A stretch of 64,000 nucleotides of DNA from DASWJZ01 sp963805325 (GCA_963805325.1 CAWDTS010000009.1:310001-374000), one strand, 5' to 3'. Shown: positions 1 through 9,683, counted from the stretch's first letter. Numbers and translations: made by a program. The notes: generated from the sequence alone by a model not told the origin.

Positions 1-11
1 CAACGCGCAGA

Positions 12-326
12 CTAGGCCGCGGCCGCGGCTTCTTCCGCGGCCTGCTCAGCGCGCTTCGCGAGCACGTCCTTGCGCAGCCCCTGCGCCTTTAGCGAAAGCT
101 CGTCCTTGCTCGCTTTCACCAGAAAAGCGTCGAGCCCGCCGCGATGCTCCACCGTGCGGAGCGCGGCAACGGAAATCCTGAGCTTCACCGTCCGCCCGAG
201 CGAGTCGCTGATCAGCGACACCTGCTTCAGATTGGGCAGGAAGCGGCGTTTGGACTTATTGTTGGCGTGGCTCACATTGTTGCCAACGAGCACGGCCTTG
301 CCGGTCAGTTCGCAGCGGCGCGCCAT
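12..326 (-). CDS. rpmB: 50S ribosomal protein L28
   Basis: Structural protein of the large ribosomal subunit. The N-terminus (MARRCELTGKAVLVGNNVSH) is the classic L28 start, followed by the basic NKSKRRFLPN segment and the RISVAALRTVEHRGGLDAFL block typical of alphaproteobacterial L28. At 104 aa it is slightly longer than the enterobacterial protein because of an Ala/Glu-rich C-terminal tail. An AGAGG ribosome-binding site lies a few bases before the ATG. It is transcribed divergently from the DUF3108 gene; the 220 bp between them must hold both promoters. Identification is firm. Confidence 0.97.
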   Translation of the reverse strand: MARRCELTGKAVLVGNNVSHANNKSKRRFLPNLKQVSLISDSLGRTVKLRISVAALRTVEHRGGLDAFLVKASKDELSLKAQGLRKDVLAKRAEQAAEEAAAAA

Positions 327-546
327 GGTGAAACCTCTTAGTTCTCAAGCAGTCGGGCCAAGCGCTTCCAAACCCGCGCGAAACGTGCACGGACAGCGTG
401 GCCGAACCCATCTGTTCCGGAAGCGCATCCCTATAGTGACGCCGCCCGACCGGGTCAAGCGCGAGACGCCCGGGATAGAGCGGAAACGCCGCAGTTTCGA
501 CCCAATATCACCCTATCTGTGGCGGCCGGGGCATGGACGTCATCAT

Positions 547-1353
547 ATGCGACCTCAAAGGTTCGGCTTTCTGCCGCTTGCGCTCGCCCTCCTCCTCCTC
601 CTGACCCCGCCCCTGCTCATCGGCCAAGCCGCCTCCGCCGGCACGCTCTCGACCGAATACTCGGTGATGATCCGCGGCCTTCCGGTGGGCAGTGCGCGGC
701 TCCGGGCGGAACTCACCGACGGCCGCTACACGATCCAGTTCTCCGGCGGGATCAGCGGGCTGGCACGCCTCTTTTCCGACGCCGAGACCTCCGCTGCGGC
801 CATCGGCGAGATCGGCGACGATCGGCTGCGCCCGAGCGAGTACAAGCACATCTGGAAGGAGGATAACGAGACGGAGGCGGTCGACATGCATTTCGTCGGG
901 CGCGGCCTCGCCGACGTTTCGCTCGACCCGCCGCGCAAGCATCCGGAACGCTACGTGCCCTTCACCAAGGCCAACACGGCGGACACGCTCGACATGGTGA
1001 GCGCATTCGTCTGGCCTGCCCCGGGGGGCGTAACGCCCGACATCTGCGGCCGCACGCTGCCCCTGACCGACGGCAAGCGCCGTTTCGATGTCACGCTCAC
1101 CTTCAGCCGCGTGGAGAATTTCGCCACGCGCGACCACTCCTACCGCAACCGCGCCGTCGTTTGCAGCTTCCGTTACACGCCGGTCGCCGGCCAGCGCATC
1201 GACAAGCGGGAGAAGGACTCGATCATCAACGGCGACGGGATGGAGGTCTGGATGGCGCCGGCGGGAGACGGATTCGCCGCCCCTGCCCGCATCCGGCTCA
1301 GCACCCGCATCGGGCCCGTCCAGTTCGTGGCGACCAAGTTCCGCATGGAGTGA
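547..1353 (+). CDS. DUF3108 domain-containing exported protein
   Basis: A 268-aa exported protein of unknown function. I place the start at the ATG at 547 because it is followed at once by a signal peptide: basic MRPQRFGF, a long Leu/Ala core, then AASA before the mature GTLSTEYSV. The mature part reads YSVMIRGLPVGSARL, the usual opening of DUF3108 proteins (predicted periplasmic beta-rich fold). The frame stays open upstream to position 70, but that part overlaps rpmB antisense and is not protein-like. The position beside rpmB and upstream of the large helicase is a familiar Hyphomicrobiales arrangement. Family assignment is likely; function is unknown. Confidence 0.8.
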   Translation: MRPQRFGFLPLALALLLLLTPPLLIGQAASAGTLSTEYSVMIRGLPVGSARLRAELTDGRYTIQFSGGISGLARLFSDAETSAAAIGEIGDDRLRPSEYKHIWKEDNETEAVDMHFVGRGLADVSLDPPRKHPERYVPFTKANTADTLDMVSAFVWPAPGGVTPDICGRTLPLTDGKRRFDVTLTFSRVENFATRDHSYRNRAVVCSFRYTPVAGQRIDKREKDSIINGDGMEVWMAPAGDGFAAPARIRLSTRIGPVQFVATKFRME

Positions 1354-1860
1354 CGGGGTGCGTATCCCGTACCGATTTGGGACGGATACCCTAACACCTC
1401 GCGCTCGGCTGGCGGCGTGCATGCGCCCCGCTGCGCTTGCCCGAACAGACGAGCCACCAGATGTGGTGAGAACAGACCCTGAATGAGCGGATAAAGCCGA
1501 TTCGTCGGCGGTTCGTTCCGGCACCGGTCCGATTGTGAATGCGGGTCCGGGACCACAGGGCGCGCCCGTTTACTTCTCGGTCACCTCTGCGCAACCGGAG
1601 CGCTTCTCCATGCAACCGGTGCGCTTGTGCAGAAGCACGAGGCAAACGTTGCGCGCGCCGACGAACGAAGCAGGGCAATCGCCGAGTCGCCGATTCGCGC
1701 CGCTTTTGTTCCAGACTCGTTCCACCGATCAACCCTACCTCGGCGTTGCGGCAATACGCGTGCGGCGAGGGATTTTTCACAATTCGGCCTGCAAGCCGTG
1801 GTAACGCTCGCTATATCCTGGAAAATCGCTTCAGTACTCGGCGCCATTTCCGATCTCAGC
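1354..1860. other. 507-bp gene-free stretch before the helicase
   Basis: No convincing coding sequence. Short open frames exist on both strands, but none has a ribosome-binding site or a recognisable product. It contains one imperfect direct repeat (two about 20-bp copies beginning GCAACCGG, near 1590-1632) and, close to the helicase start, a TATATC hexamer at 1812-1817 that could be a -10 element. Nothing else is interpretable by eye. Confidence 0.4.
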
Positions 1861-4800
1861 ATGAACGCACCCCCCCGCCCGCGGCGCTTCAGCGCGCGGA
1901 ACGTCACGGCCGTGCTCGGGCCGACCAATACCGGCAAGACGCATCTCGCGATCGAGCGCATGCTCGGCCACGAGAGCGGCGTCATCGGCCTGCCGCTCAG
2001 GCTCCTGGCGCGCGAGGTCTACCAAAGGGTCGCCGCCCGCGTCGGCGCCGAGCAGGTGGCGCTCGTCACCGGTGAAGAGAAGATCCTGCCGGCCAGCCCG
2101 CGCTACTGGGTCTCGACCGTCGAGGCGATGCCGCGGGAGACGGACGCCGCCTTTGTCGCGATCGACGAGGTGCAGATCGCCGGCGACCTTGAGCGCGGCC
2201 ACGTCTTCACCGACCGCATCCTGAATCTTCGCGGCAGCCAGGAGACGCTGCTCCTCGGGGCGGCGACGATGCGCGGCATCATCGAACAGCTGCTTCCCGG
2301 CGTGCACGTGGTGACCCGCCCGCGCATGTCGGTGCTCGCGTATTCGGGACAGAAGAAGCTGACGCGGTTGCCGGCGCGCTCGGCGATCGTCGCTTTCTCC
2401 GCCGACGAAGTTTACGCGGTCGGCGAGTTGATCCGCCGGCAGCGCGGCGGCGCGGCCGTGGTGCTCGGCGCGCTCAGCCCGCGCACGCGCAACAAGCAGG
2501 TCGAACTCTACCAGAACGGCGACGTCGATTTTCTCGTCGCGACCGACGCCATCGGCATGGGGCTCAACCTCGACCTCGACCATGTCGCCTTCGCATCGAA
2601 CCGCAAATATGACGGCTATCAATATCGCGAGTTGACCGCTGCCGAGCTCGGACAGATCGCGGGCCGCGCCGGACGCCACATGAAGGACGGCACGTTCGGA
2701 GTGACGGCGCGCGTCGCCCCTCTCCCCGATCCTCTGGTCGAGGCGCTTGAAACGCATCGCTTCGAGCCGGTGCGCACCATCCAGTGGCGGAACGACACGC
2801 TCGACTTCGCCAGCATCGCTGCGCTGAAGGCGAGCCTCGAAGAGGCGCCAGGCATTCCCGGCTTGACGAAGGCGCCGCCGGCCGACGACCAGATGGCGCT
2901 CGAAATGCTCGCGCGCGACGAGGAGATCGCCGACAAGGCAAGCGCGCCCGACGCGGTGCGGCGGCTCTGGGACGCCTGCCGGCTTCCCGATTACCGCAAG
3001 ATCGCGCCGGCGCAGCACGCCGAGATCGTCAGCCAGATTTTCGGTTTCATTGCCGACGGCGGCGTGGTGCCCCACGATTGGATCGCCGAGCAGGTTCGTT
3101 CGGCGAATGTCGCGGAAGGCGACATCGACGCCCTCTCGGCTCGAATTGCGCAAATTCGCACCTGGACGTTCGTCGCGAACCAGTCAGACTGGCTGGCCGA
3201 GCCGGCGACGTGGCGCGACGAGACCAAGGCGGTCGAGGACGCGCTTTCGGACGCATTGCATGAGCGGTTGATCAAACGCTTCGTCGACCGGCGCACAAGC
3301 GTGCTCATGCGCAGGCTCAAGGAGAATACGATGCTGGAGGCCGAGATCACGCCATCCGGCGACGTGCTGGTCGAGAGCCATCACGTCGGCATGTTGCAGG
3401 GCTTCCGCTTCACGCCCGATCCGCAGGCGGAAGGTGCGGAGGCGCAGGCGCTTCGCGGCGCGGCGCAAAAGGCGCTCGCGACCGCCATCGCGGAGCGCGC
3501 CGCGTTGCTCGCGCGCGCCGGCGACCGCGACATCGTGCTGTCGTTCGACGCGCATCTTCGCTGGCAGGGCGAGCCGATCGCGCGGCTGATCGCAGGCGAC
3601 GACGTGTTGAAGCCGCGTCTCTTGATCCTCGCTGACGAGCAGCTTTCCGGCCCGCCGCGCGACCAGGTCGAGACAAGAACTCAATACGTGGCTCGTCTCG
3701 CACGTCGGGACGCTTCTGAAGCCGCTGATCGACCTCTCTACCGACCAGACCATCACCGGCATGGCGCGCGGCATCGCGTTCCAGCTCGTTGAAAATCTCG
3801 GTGTGCTCGAGCGCCGCGCGGTGCTCGAAGAGGTGCGCGGCCTCAGTCAGGACGAGCGCGCGCTTCTGCGCCGGCACGGCGTCCGCTTCGGCGCCTATCA
3901 CATCTACATCCCAAATCTTCTGAAGCCGGCGCCGAGCGCGCTTGCCGCGCTGCTCTGGGCGCTGAAGCATCGCGACCTCGCCGCCTCCGGGCTCGCCGAG
4001 ATGCAGAGCGTGTCGGGTTCCGGCCGCACGTCGGCGCCGGTCGATCCGGCGATCGACCAGGAACTCTATCGCCGTTTCGGATTCCGCATCTACGGGACCC
4101 GTGCGATCCGCCTCGACATCCTGGAGCGCCTCGCAGACCTGATCCGTCCGGCGCTCGCCTGGCGGCCCGCCACATCCGCTGAGCGGCCGGCGGGCGCGCT
4201 TCCCGCCGGCGGCGGCTTCACAGTGACGCCGGCGATGACGTCGCTGCTCGGCGCATCGGGCGAGGATCTTTCCGGCATCCTTCGCGGGCTTGGCTACCGG
4301 ATGGAGCGCCTGCCCAAGCCGGTCGAACCTCCGGTGGAGACGATACCGGCGGAGACGCCTCCGGCGATGGCGTCTGAGATCGAGGCCGGCATGGACGCGC
4401 CTTCCGTCTCCGCGCCGGAGCCGAATGCACAAAGCGAAACCGGGGCCGCGCCGGTCGAAGTGCCTGCGGGCGCGGAGCCCGCCGTCCCGGAGCCTACGGC
4501 GGTCGAGCCCACGGTCGAGATGCAAGCGGCTGACCAGAGTGTCGAACCGCAAGCCGCCAAGCCCGCTTCTCCCGAGCCTACTGCCGAAGAGCAGCCGGCC
4601 GACGAGCCTACAGCCGAGGTCGTTGCCTCCGACGAGGCCGTTGCTGCAGACGAGGCCGTTGCCAGGGAGATCGGGACCGCGCCTGAGGCTGAGCCGGAGA
4701 TGATCGAGGTGTGGCGCATTGGCCGTCCGCCGCGCGAGCAGCGGCGCCCACGCGGACGCACGCAACGGGATAGCGAGCAGCGTGGCGGCGAGCAGCGCAG

Positions 4801-5063
4801 CGAGGACGGCCGGGAGAAGCGCCAGCGCTTCGCCAAGCGTCAGCAGGGCGACGCCAACGCCAGGCGCGAGCGTCCCGATCGCGACGGCGCCAACCGCGAC
4901 GGACCTAACCGCGCACAGGCCGAAGCGCGAGAAGAACCGTGGCGACGCGATGCCGCGCGGTGAGCGCCAGCGGCCGGCGCGCGAGCGCCCGATCGACCCG
5001 GACAACCCGTTCGCGGCGCTTCAGGCGCTGAAGAAGGAGCTTGAGAAGAGCGGGCGCGAATGA
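1861..5063 (+). CDS. SUV3/MgpS-like superfamily 2 helicase, interrupted by two +1 frameshifts
   Basis: A large DExH-type RNA/DNA helicase of the alphaproteobacterial family related to mitochondrial SUV3. The start at 1861 puts Walker A (GPTNTGKTH) at residues 20-28, followed by DEVQ (Walker B), GAAT (motif III) and QIAGRAGRH (motif VI). The reading frame breaks near 3676-3680: frame 1 runs to DQVETR, and the conserved continuation (LNTWLVSHVGTLLKPL...ITGMARGIAFQLVENLG) resumes one base later. A second +1 shift lies in the low-complexity basic tail, roughly 4890-4925, after which HRPKREKNRGD...DPDNPFAALQALKKELEKSGRE ends at 5063. That final frame overlaps the next gene by ATGA, which supports it. 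The span 1861-5063 is 3203 nt, i.e. 1066 aa plus exactly two extra bases. Read literally, three products of about 640, 400 and under 60 aa would result. Confidence 0.82.
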
Positions 5064-5386
5064 CGGAGCCGGAACGGCAGCGCATCGACAAGTGGCTGTG
5101 GCACGCGCGCTTTGCGCGCACGCGCAGCGCCGCGCAGGCGCTTGCCCGCTCCGGCCACGTCCGCGTCAACCGCGACAAGGTGCGCGATGCAAGCCGTCCG
5201 GTGCGGGCGGGAGACGTGCTGACGCTCAGCCTGAACCGCGGCATTCGCGTGGTCCGCATCCTGTGCATTTCCGAACGGCGCGACGCCTACGAGCAGGCGC
5301 GGCTTCTCTATGAGGATATTGCCCAGGGCGCGGCCGCTACGGACGCCGGTTCACTTCAGAGCGAAACGAGCCTCGACGAGTGGTAG
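5060..5386 (+). CDS. S4-domain RNA-binding protein (Hsp15/HslR-like)
   Basis: A 108-aa protein whose N-terminal half is an S4 RNA-binding fold: RIDKWLWHARFARTRSAAQAL, then RVNRDKVRDASRPVRAGDVL. This is the arrangement of Hsp15 (HslR), the heat-shock protein that recognises stalled 50S subunits carrying nascent chains. Its ATG overlaps the TGA of the upstream helicase (ATGA, 5060-5063), so translation is probably coupled and both may act in RNA metabolism. The C-terminal 25 residues are variable. S4 assignment is firm; the ribosome-rescue role is inferred from the family. Confidence 0.88.
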   Translation: MTEPERQRIDKWLWHARFARTRSAAQALARSGHVRVNRDKVRDASRPVRAGDVLTLSLNRGIRVVRILCISERRDAYEQARLLYEDIAQGAAATDAGSLQSETSLDEW

Positions 5387-5544
5387 CAGCGGGCCGCCTC
5401 GATCCGCGATCGGCTCTTGCACGGAAGGTCGCAGCGCCTTGGAACGTCTTTCTAATTTGGGGGCCGGGCGTGGCTGTCCGCCCCTTGCAGGAATTCTCCA
5501 AAGTCGATACGCCGCACGCAAAACAGGCCTAGCCGGAGCCCCGC

Positions 5545-5883
5545 ATGACCTACGTGGTCACCGAGAAGTGCATTCGCTGCAAATTCATGGATTGTGTCGA
5601 GGTCTGCCCCGTCGATTGCTTCTATGAGGGCGACAACATGCTCGTCATACACCCCGACGAGTGCATCGATTGCGGTGTGTGCGAACCGGAATGCCCGGTC
5701 GACGCGATCCGGCCCGACACCGAGCCCGGCCTCGACCAGTGGCTGGCGCTGAACTCGGAATACGCCAGCCAGTGGCCGAATATTACGATCAAGCGCGAAG
5801 CGCCCGCCGATGCGCACGATTTCGAGACCGTTGAGGGCAAATTCGAGAAGTATTTCACCAACGCGCCCGGTCAGGGGGACTAG
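5545..5883 (+). CDS. fdxA: 7Fe-type ferredoxin FdxA
   Basis: A 112-aa ferredoxin with one [3Fe-4S] and one [4Fe-4S] cluster, the bacterial FdxA type. Cysteines fall at 9, 12, 17, 21 and 25 and at 40, 43, 46 and 50 (motifs CIRCKFMDCVEVCPVDC and CIDCGVCEPECP), followed by the about 55-residue C-terminal extension (DQWLALNSEYASQWPNI) that is diagnostic of the family. It is probably a soluble one-electron carrier; the partner is not shown by context. It stands between the S4 protein and carD, all on the plus strand, with 158 bp upstream. The fdxA-carD neighbourhood is common in Hyphomicrobiales. Confidence 0.96.
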   Translation: MTYVVTEKCIRCKFMDCVEVCPVDCFYEGDNMLVIHPDECIDCGVCEPECPVDAIRPDTEPGLDQWLALNSEYASQWPNITIKREAPADAHDFETVEGKFEKYFTNAPGQGD

Positions 5884-6229
5884 GCCGACCCCGCAATGGT
5901 CTAGCGCCCGGAACAGGCAGAAATCCCGGGCCTCAGGGCGTTCTTAATCAAGGCTGCTCAGTTCATTATTCCACCAATTCTCAACCGCATCCTGTGGGTG
6001 ACGGAACAATTCCTTGAATTCTGGCACTTTTTGCGCTACATATGGGGCCGTCAGAAAGTGCCCGGCAGCGGGAACAATCGAAAACACCGGATTGGGGGGC
6101 GCGCGTCGGCTCGTGGCGCGGCATTCCGGAGGCTTGCAATTCGCATCGAGGATGCCTCGGTTTCGGTCGGCACCGCCGTATTTTCCCAAGGCGGCGGCCG
6201 TTCGCGACGGAGCAGGAGTTTGGCGCGTC
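5884..6229. other. 346-bp leader and promoter region of carD
   Basis: No convincing gene. It holds the best sigma70-like promoter candidate for carD (listed separately) and therefore implies a long 5' untranslated leader of about 180 nt. A minus-strand frame of 95 codons (5944-6231) is open but matches nothing I recognise and overlaps the carD start. Confidence 0.4.
6014..6042 (+). promoter_or_regulatory. putative sigma70-type promoter of carD
   Basis: TTGAAT at 6014-6019, a 17-bp spacer, and TACATA at 6037-6042. It lies in an AT-richer pocket about 190 bp upstream of the carD ATG. Spacing is ideal and both hexamers keep the most conserved bases, but this is pattern matching only. Confidence 0.45.
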
Positions 6230-6790
6230 ATGTCTAAGAAAATCGTCCAGCGTCAGGGGTTTAGGACCGGGGAGAGCATCGTCTATCCGGCCCACGGCGT
6301 CGGCAGGATCGTCGAGATTCAAGAGCAGGTGGTGGCTGGCATGAAGCTGGAGCTTTTTGTCATCACCTTCCAGAAGGACAAGATGACGCTGCGCGTTCCG
6401 GTGGCCAAGGCGGCCTCGGTTGGCATGCGCAAGCTCGCCGACGAAGACACCGTCGGCAAGGCGTTTTCGACCGTCCGCGGACGGGCACGCGTGAAGCGCA
6501 CCATGTGGAGCCGCCGCGCGCAGGAATACGAGGCGAAGATCAATTCCGGCGACCTGATTGCCATCTCCGAGGTCGTGCGCGACCTCTACCGCTCGCAGGC
6601 GCAGCCCGAACCCTCCTACTCCGAGCGCCAGCTTTACGAGCAGGCGATCGACCGCATGTCGCGCGAAGTCGCGGTGGTGGAGAAGATCAGCGAGGCCGAG
6701 GCGGTCACCAAGATCGAGAAGGCCATCGAGGCGAGCCCGCGCCGCAAGCGCGCGCAGATGGACGAAGAGGCGAGCAAGGCTGCGGCCTGA
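6230..6790 (+). CDS. carD: CarD family transcriptional regulator
   Basis: A 186-aa RNA-polymerase-binding transcription factor. The start at the ATG at 6230 gives MSKKIVQRQGFRTGESIVYP, leading into the CarD/TRCF-type RNAP-interaction domain (YPAHGVGRIVEIQ...LELFVITF, residues about 15-75). The C-terminal helical DNA-binding part contains RTMWSRRAQEYEAKINSGDL. CarD stabilises open complexes, notably at rRNA promoters. A strong hairpin terminator follows directly, so carD probably forms a single-gene transcript convergent with the atp operon. Identification is firm; the target genes are not visible from here. Confidence 0.95.
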   Translation: MSKKIVQRQGFRTGESIVYPAHGVGRIVEIQEQVVAGMKLELFVITFQKDKMTLRVPVAKAASVGMRKLADEDTVGKAFSTVRGRARVKRTMWSRRAQEYEAKINSGDLIAISEVVRDLYRSQAQPEPSYSERQLYEQAIDRMSREVAVVEKISEAEAVTKIEKAIEASPRRKRAQMDEEASKAAA

Positions 6791-6812
6791 ACCTCCGTCG
6801 CTCCGAATAAAC

Positions 6813-6839
6813 AAAACGCCGCCTCTTAGGCGGCGTTTT
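6813..6839. terminator. bidirectional terminator between carD and atpC
   Basis: A perfect 11-bp stem (AAAACGCCGCC with GGCGGCGTTTT) around a 5-nt loop (TCTTA). It has T-runs on both strands, so it can end carD from the left and the atp operon from the right. Confidence 0.9.
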
Positions 6840-6865
6840 CGTTTTGCGGAACTGAAACGTCGGGA

Positions 6866-7276
6866 TCAGGCCGGGATGATCCAACGCTGAACGTCCCTGA
6901 GCTCATTCAGCTTGGTCTCGGCGATGCGGCGCTTCATATGATCTTCGCCTGCGTCGGTCAGGTCTTCCTCAGCGTTCCTGATCTCCCGCGCCAAGTGCTC
7001 GGCATCGAGATCCTCAAGCGGAATCGCCTGGTCGGCGAGGATCGTGAGCCCGCCCGGCGTCACGTTGGCAAAGCCGCCACGCACAAAGAACTTCCGCGTG
7101 GCGCCGGTCAGCGTCGTCACCTCGACCTGGCCGGGCTTCAGCGTGCTCATCAGCGGCGCATGCTGCGCGAAGACCGTGTAATAGCCCTCCCCGCCCGGCA
7201 CGACGACGGACTCCACCTCCTCCGAGACGAGGAGGCGTTCCGGCGACACGAGATCGAATTTCAGCGGATCAGCCAT
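6866..7276 (-). CDS. atpC: ATP synthase F1 epsilon subunit
   Basis: A 136-aa subunit of the F1 central stalk that couples gamma rotation and inhibits hydrolysis. The N-terminal beta-sandwich is clear (FDLVSPERLLVSEEVESVVVPGGEGYYTVFAQHAPLMSTLKPG is the standard epsilon pattern), followed by the helical hairpin (AEHLAREIRNAEEDLTDAG). It is the last gene of atpHAGDC, 26 bp after atpD, and is followed by the shared terminator. The operon lacks Fo genes, as is normal in alphaproteobacteria where the Fo operon is elsewhere. Confidence 0.96.
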   Translation of the reverse strand: MADPLKFDLVSPERLLVSEEVESVVVPGGEGYYTVFAQHAPLMSTLKPGQVEVTTLTGATRKFFVRGGFANVTPGGLTILADQAIPLEDLDAEHLAREIRNAEEDLTDAGEDHMKRRIAETKLNELRDVQRWIIPA

Positions 7277-7302
7277 TTTCGTTTTCCGCGCTCAACGAGC
7301 CG

Positions 7303-8742
7303 TTACGCCGCCTCGGCGAGCTTCTGCGCCTTCTCGACTGCCGCCTCGATGGTGCCGACCATGTAGAAGGCCGGCTCGGGCAGGTGATCGTATTCGCCGG
7401 CCACGAGGCCCTTGAAGCCCTTGATGGTGTCGGCGAGGTCGACGAACACCCCGGGCGAGCCGGTGAACACCTCGGCGACGTGGAACGGCTGTGACATGAA
7501 GCGTTCGATCTTGCGGGCGCGCGCGACCGTCAGCTTGTCCTCTTCGGAAAGCTCGTCCATGCCAAGGATCGCGATGATGTCCTGCAGCGACTTGTAGCGC
7601 TGCAGCGTCTCCTGCACGCGGCGGGCGACATCGTAATGCTCGTCGCCGACGACGCGCGGGTCGAGCATGCGCGAGGTCGAATCGAGCGGGTCGACGGCGG
7701 GGTAGATGCCCTTCTCGGCGATGGAGCGGCTGAGCGTGGTCGTCGCATCGAGGTGCGCGAAGGAGGTGGCCGGCGCCGGGTCGGTCAGGTCGTCGGCCGG
7801 CACGTAGATCGCCTGCACCGAGGTGATCGAGCCCTTGGTGGTGGTGGTGATGCGCTCCTGCAGCGCGCCCATGTCTGTGGAAAGGGTCGGCTGGTATCCG
7901 ACGGCGCTCGGGATGCGGCCGAGAAGCGCCGACACTTCGGAGCCCGCCTGCGTGAAGCGGAAGATGTTGTCGACGAAGAACAGCACGTCCTGCCCCTGGT
8001 CGCGGAAGTACTCCGCCACTGTCAGGCCGGTCAGGCCGACGCGCGCGCGGGCGCCCGGCGGCTCGTTCATCTGGCCGAAGACCAGCGCGCACTTCGAGCC
8101 CTCGGTCGAGCCGTTGTTCTCGTGCGGGTCCTTGTTCACGCCGGACTCGATCATCTCGTGATAGAGGTCGTTGCCCTCGCGCGTGCGCTCGCCGACGCCG
8201 GCGAACACCGAGTAGCCGCCGTGCGCCTTGGCGACGTTGTTGATCAGTTCCTGGATCAGCACCGTCTTGCCGACGCCGGCGCCGCCGAAGAGACCGATCT
8301 TGCCGCCGCGGGCGTAAGGCGCGAGCAGGTCAACGACCTTGATGCCGGTGACGAGAATCTGCGCCTCTGTCGCCTGGTCAACGAAGGACGGCGCCTCCGC
8401 GTGGATCGGACGGCGGTCCGCCGTCTTCACCGGGCCGGCCTCATCCACCGGCTCGCCGATGACGTTCATGATACGGCCGAGCGTCGCGTCGCCGACCGGC
8501 ACGGAGATCGGCTGGCCGGTATCCCTCACCTCCTGGCCGCGAACGAGCCCCTCGCTGACATCCATGGCGATGGTGCGCACCATGTTCTCACCGAGGTGCT
8601 GCGCGACTTCGAGCACCAGACGGTTCCCGTGATTGTCGGTTTCGAGCGCGTTCAGGATCGCAGGCAGCTCGCCCACGAAATGGACGTCCACCACGGCGCC
8701 CGTCACCTGCGCCACCCGACCGGTATATTTCTCGCTTGCCAT
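7303..8742 (-). CDS. atpD: ATP synthase F1 beta subunit
   Basis: A 479-aa catalytic subunit of F1-ATPase. Visible hallmarks: the P-loop GGAGVGKTVLIQELINN, the GERTREGNDLYHEM segment, the Walker-B region DVLFFVDNIFRFTQAGSEVSALLGR, and the C-terminal DELSEEDK motif (the DELSEED loop that contacts epsilon/gamma). Length is normal. It lies between atpG and atpC with 30-bp and 26-bp gaps, in one operon. Confidence 0.98.
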   Translation of the reverse strand: MASEKYTGRVAQVTGAVVDVHFVGELPAILNALETDNHGNRLVLEVAQHLGENMVRTIAMDVSEGLVRGQEVRDTGQPISVPVGDATLGRIMNVIGEPVDEAGPVKTADRRPIHAEAPSFVDQATEAQILVTGIKVVDLLAPYARGGKIGLFGGAGVGKTVLIQELINNVAKAHGGYSVFAGVGERTREGNDLYHEMIESGVNKDPHENNGSTEGSKCALVFGQMNEPPGARARVGLTGLTVAEYFRDQGQDVLFFVDNIFRFTQAGSEVSALLGRIPSAVGYQPTLSTDMGALQERITTTTKGSITSVQAIYVPADDLTDPAPATSFAHLDATTTLSRSIAEKGIYPAVDPLDSTSRMLDPRVVGDEHYDVARRVQETLQRYKSLQDIIAILGMDELSEEDKLTVARARKIERFMSQPFHVAEVFTGSPGVFVDLADTIKGFKGLVAGEYDHLPEPAFYMVGTIEAAVEKAQKLAEAA

Positions 8743-8772
8743 AATTGTCCTCGTCTATCGTTCGGGGCGGCC

Positions 8773-9654
8773 CTAAAGGGCCTCGGCTCCGGAGATAATC
8801 TCGATCAGTTCCTTGGTGATCTGCGCCTGACGCTGACGATTGTAGGAGAGCGTCAGGCGGTCGATCATGTCGCCGGCGTTGCGGGTCGCGTTGTCCATGG
8901 CGCTCATCTGTGCGCCGTAGAAGGAGGCCGCGTTCTCCAGCATGGCCTTGTAGATCTGGATGCCGACATTGCGCGGCAACAGCTCGGCGAGGATTTCCTC
9001 TTCGTCCGGCTCGTAGTCGTAGATGGCGCCGCCGAGCGAAGGCTCCGCCGCCTCCTCCGACACTTCAGCCGGGATGATGCGCTGCGCAGTCGGGACCTGG
9101 CTGATCACCGAGCGGAATTTCGAATAATAGAGCGTTGCGACGTCGAAATCGCCCTCGTCAAACATCCCGAGCAGCTTGTCGGCGACTTCCTTCGCTTCGA
9201 CGAAGCTCACCTGCTTCACGTTGCGAAACGTGAAATGATCGGCGATGAGGCTGGCATACTGCCGGCGCAGGATGTCGTAGCCCTTGCGGCCGACGACCAG
9301 GAACTTCACCGTCTTGCCTTCCGCGATCAGCCGCCGCGCGTCGTCGCGAGCAAGCCGCGCGATGGCGCTGTTGAAGGCGCCGGCCAGACCACGCTCGCCG
9401 GTCGCGACGAGAAGGAGGTGGACCTCCTCCCTGCCGGTGCCGGCGATCAAGGCCGATGCGCCGAGCTGGCCTTTCGTGGCGCTCGCGATGTTCGCGAGCA
9501 CCTGACCCATCCGCTCGGCATAGGGCCGCGCCGATTCCGCGGCTTCCTGCGCACGCCGCAGCTTCGCCGCGGCGACCATCTGCATCGCCTTGGTGATCTT
9601 CTGCGTCGCCTTCACCGAGGCGATGCGATTGCGCAGGTCCTTGAGGCTCGCCAT
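8773..9654 (-). CDS. atpG: ATP synthase F1 gamma subunit
   Basis: A 293-aa rotor shaft of F1. The N-terminus MASLKDLRNRIASVKATQKITKAMQMVAAAKLRRAQ and the C-terminal MDNATRNAGDMIDRLTLSYNR(Q)RQAQITKELIEI are the two coiled-coil helices characteristic of gamma. Length and ends are normal. It lies 29 bp downstream of atpA and 30 bp upstream of atpD. Confidence 0.98.
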   Translation of the reverse strand: MASLKDLRNRIASVKATQKITKAMQMVAAAKLRRAQEAAESARPYAERMGQVLANIASATKGQLGASALIAGTGREEVHLLLVATGERGLAGAFNSAIARLARDDARRLIAEGKTVKFLVVGRKGYDILRRQYASLIADHFTFRNVKQVSFVEAKEVADKLLGMFDEGDFDVATLYYSKFRSVISQVPTAQRIIPAEVSEEAAEPSLGGAIYDYEPDEEEILAELLPRNVGIQIYKAMLENAASFYGAQMSAMDNATRNAGDMIDRLTLSYNRQRQAQITKELIEIISGAEAL

Positions 9655-9683
9655 CGAATCTTATTCCCTCGTTGGCGGCGCCG

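Noticed and set aside
508..1524. 338-codon minus-strand frame opposite the DUF3108 gene
   Set aside because: No family, no ribosome-binding site, and the plus-strand frame has a signal peptide and a known domain.
1590..1632. Imperfect tandem repeat starting GCAACCGG
   Set aside because: Only two degenerate copies; no support for a CRISPR or a regulatory array.
5944..6231. 95-codon minus-strand frame in the carD leader
   Set aside because: Ends plausibly but no ribosome-binding site or match, and it overlaps the carD start and promoter.
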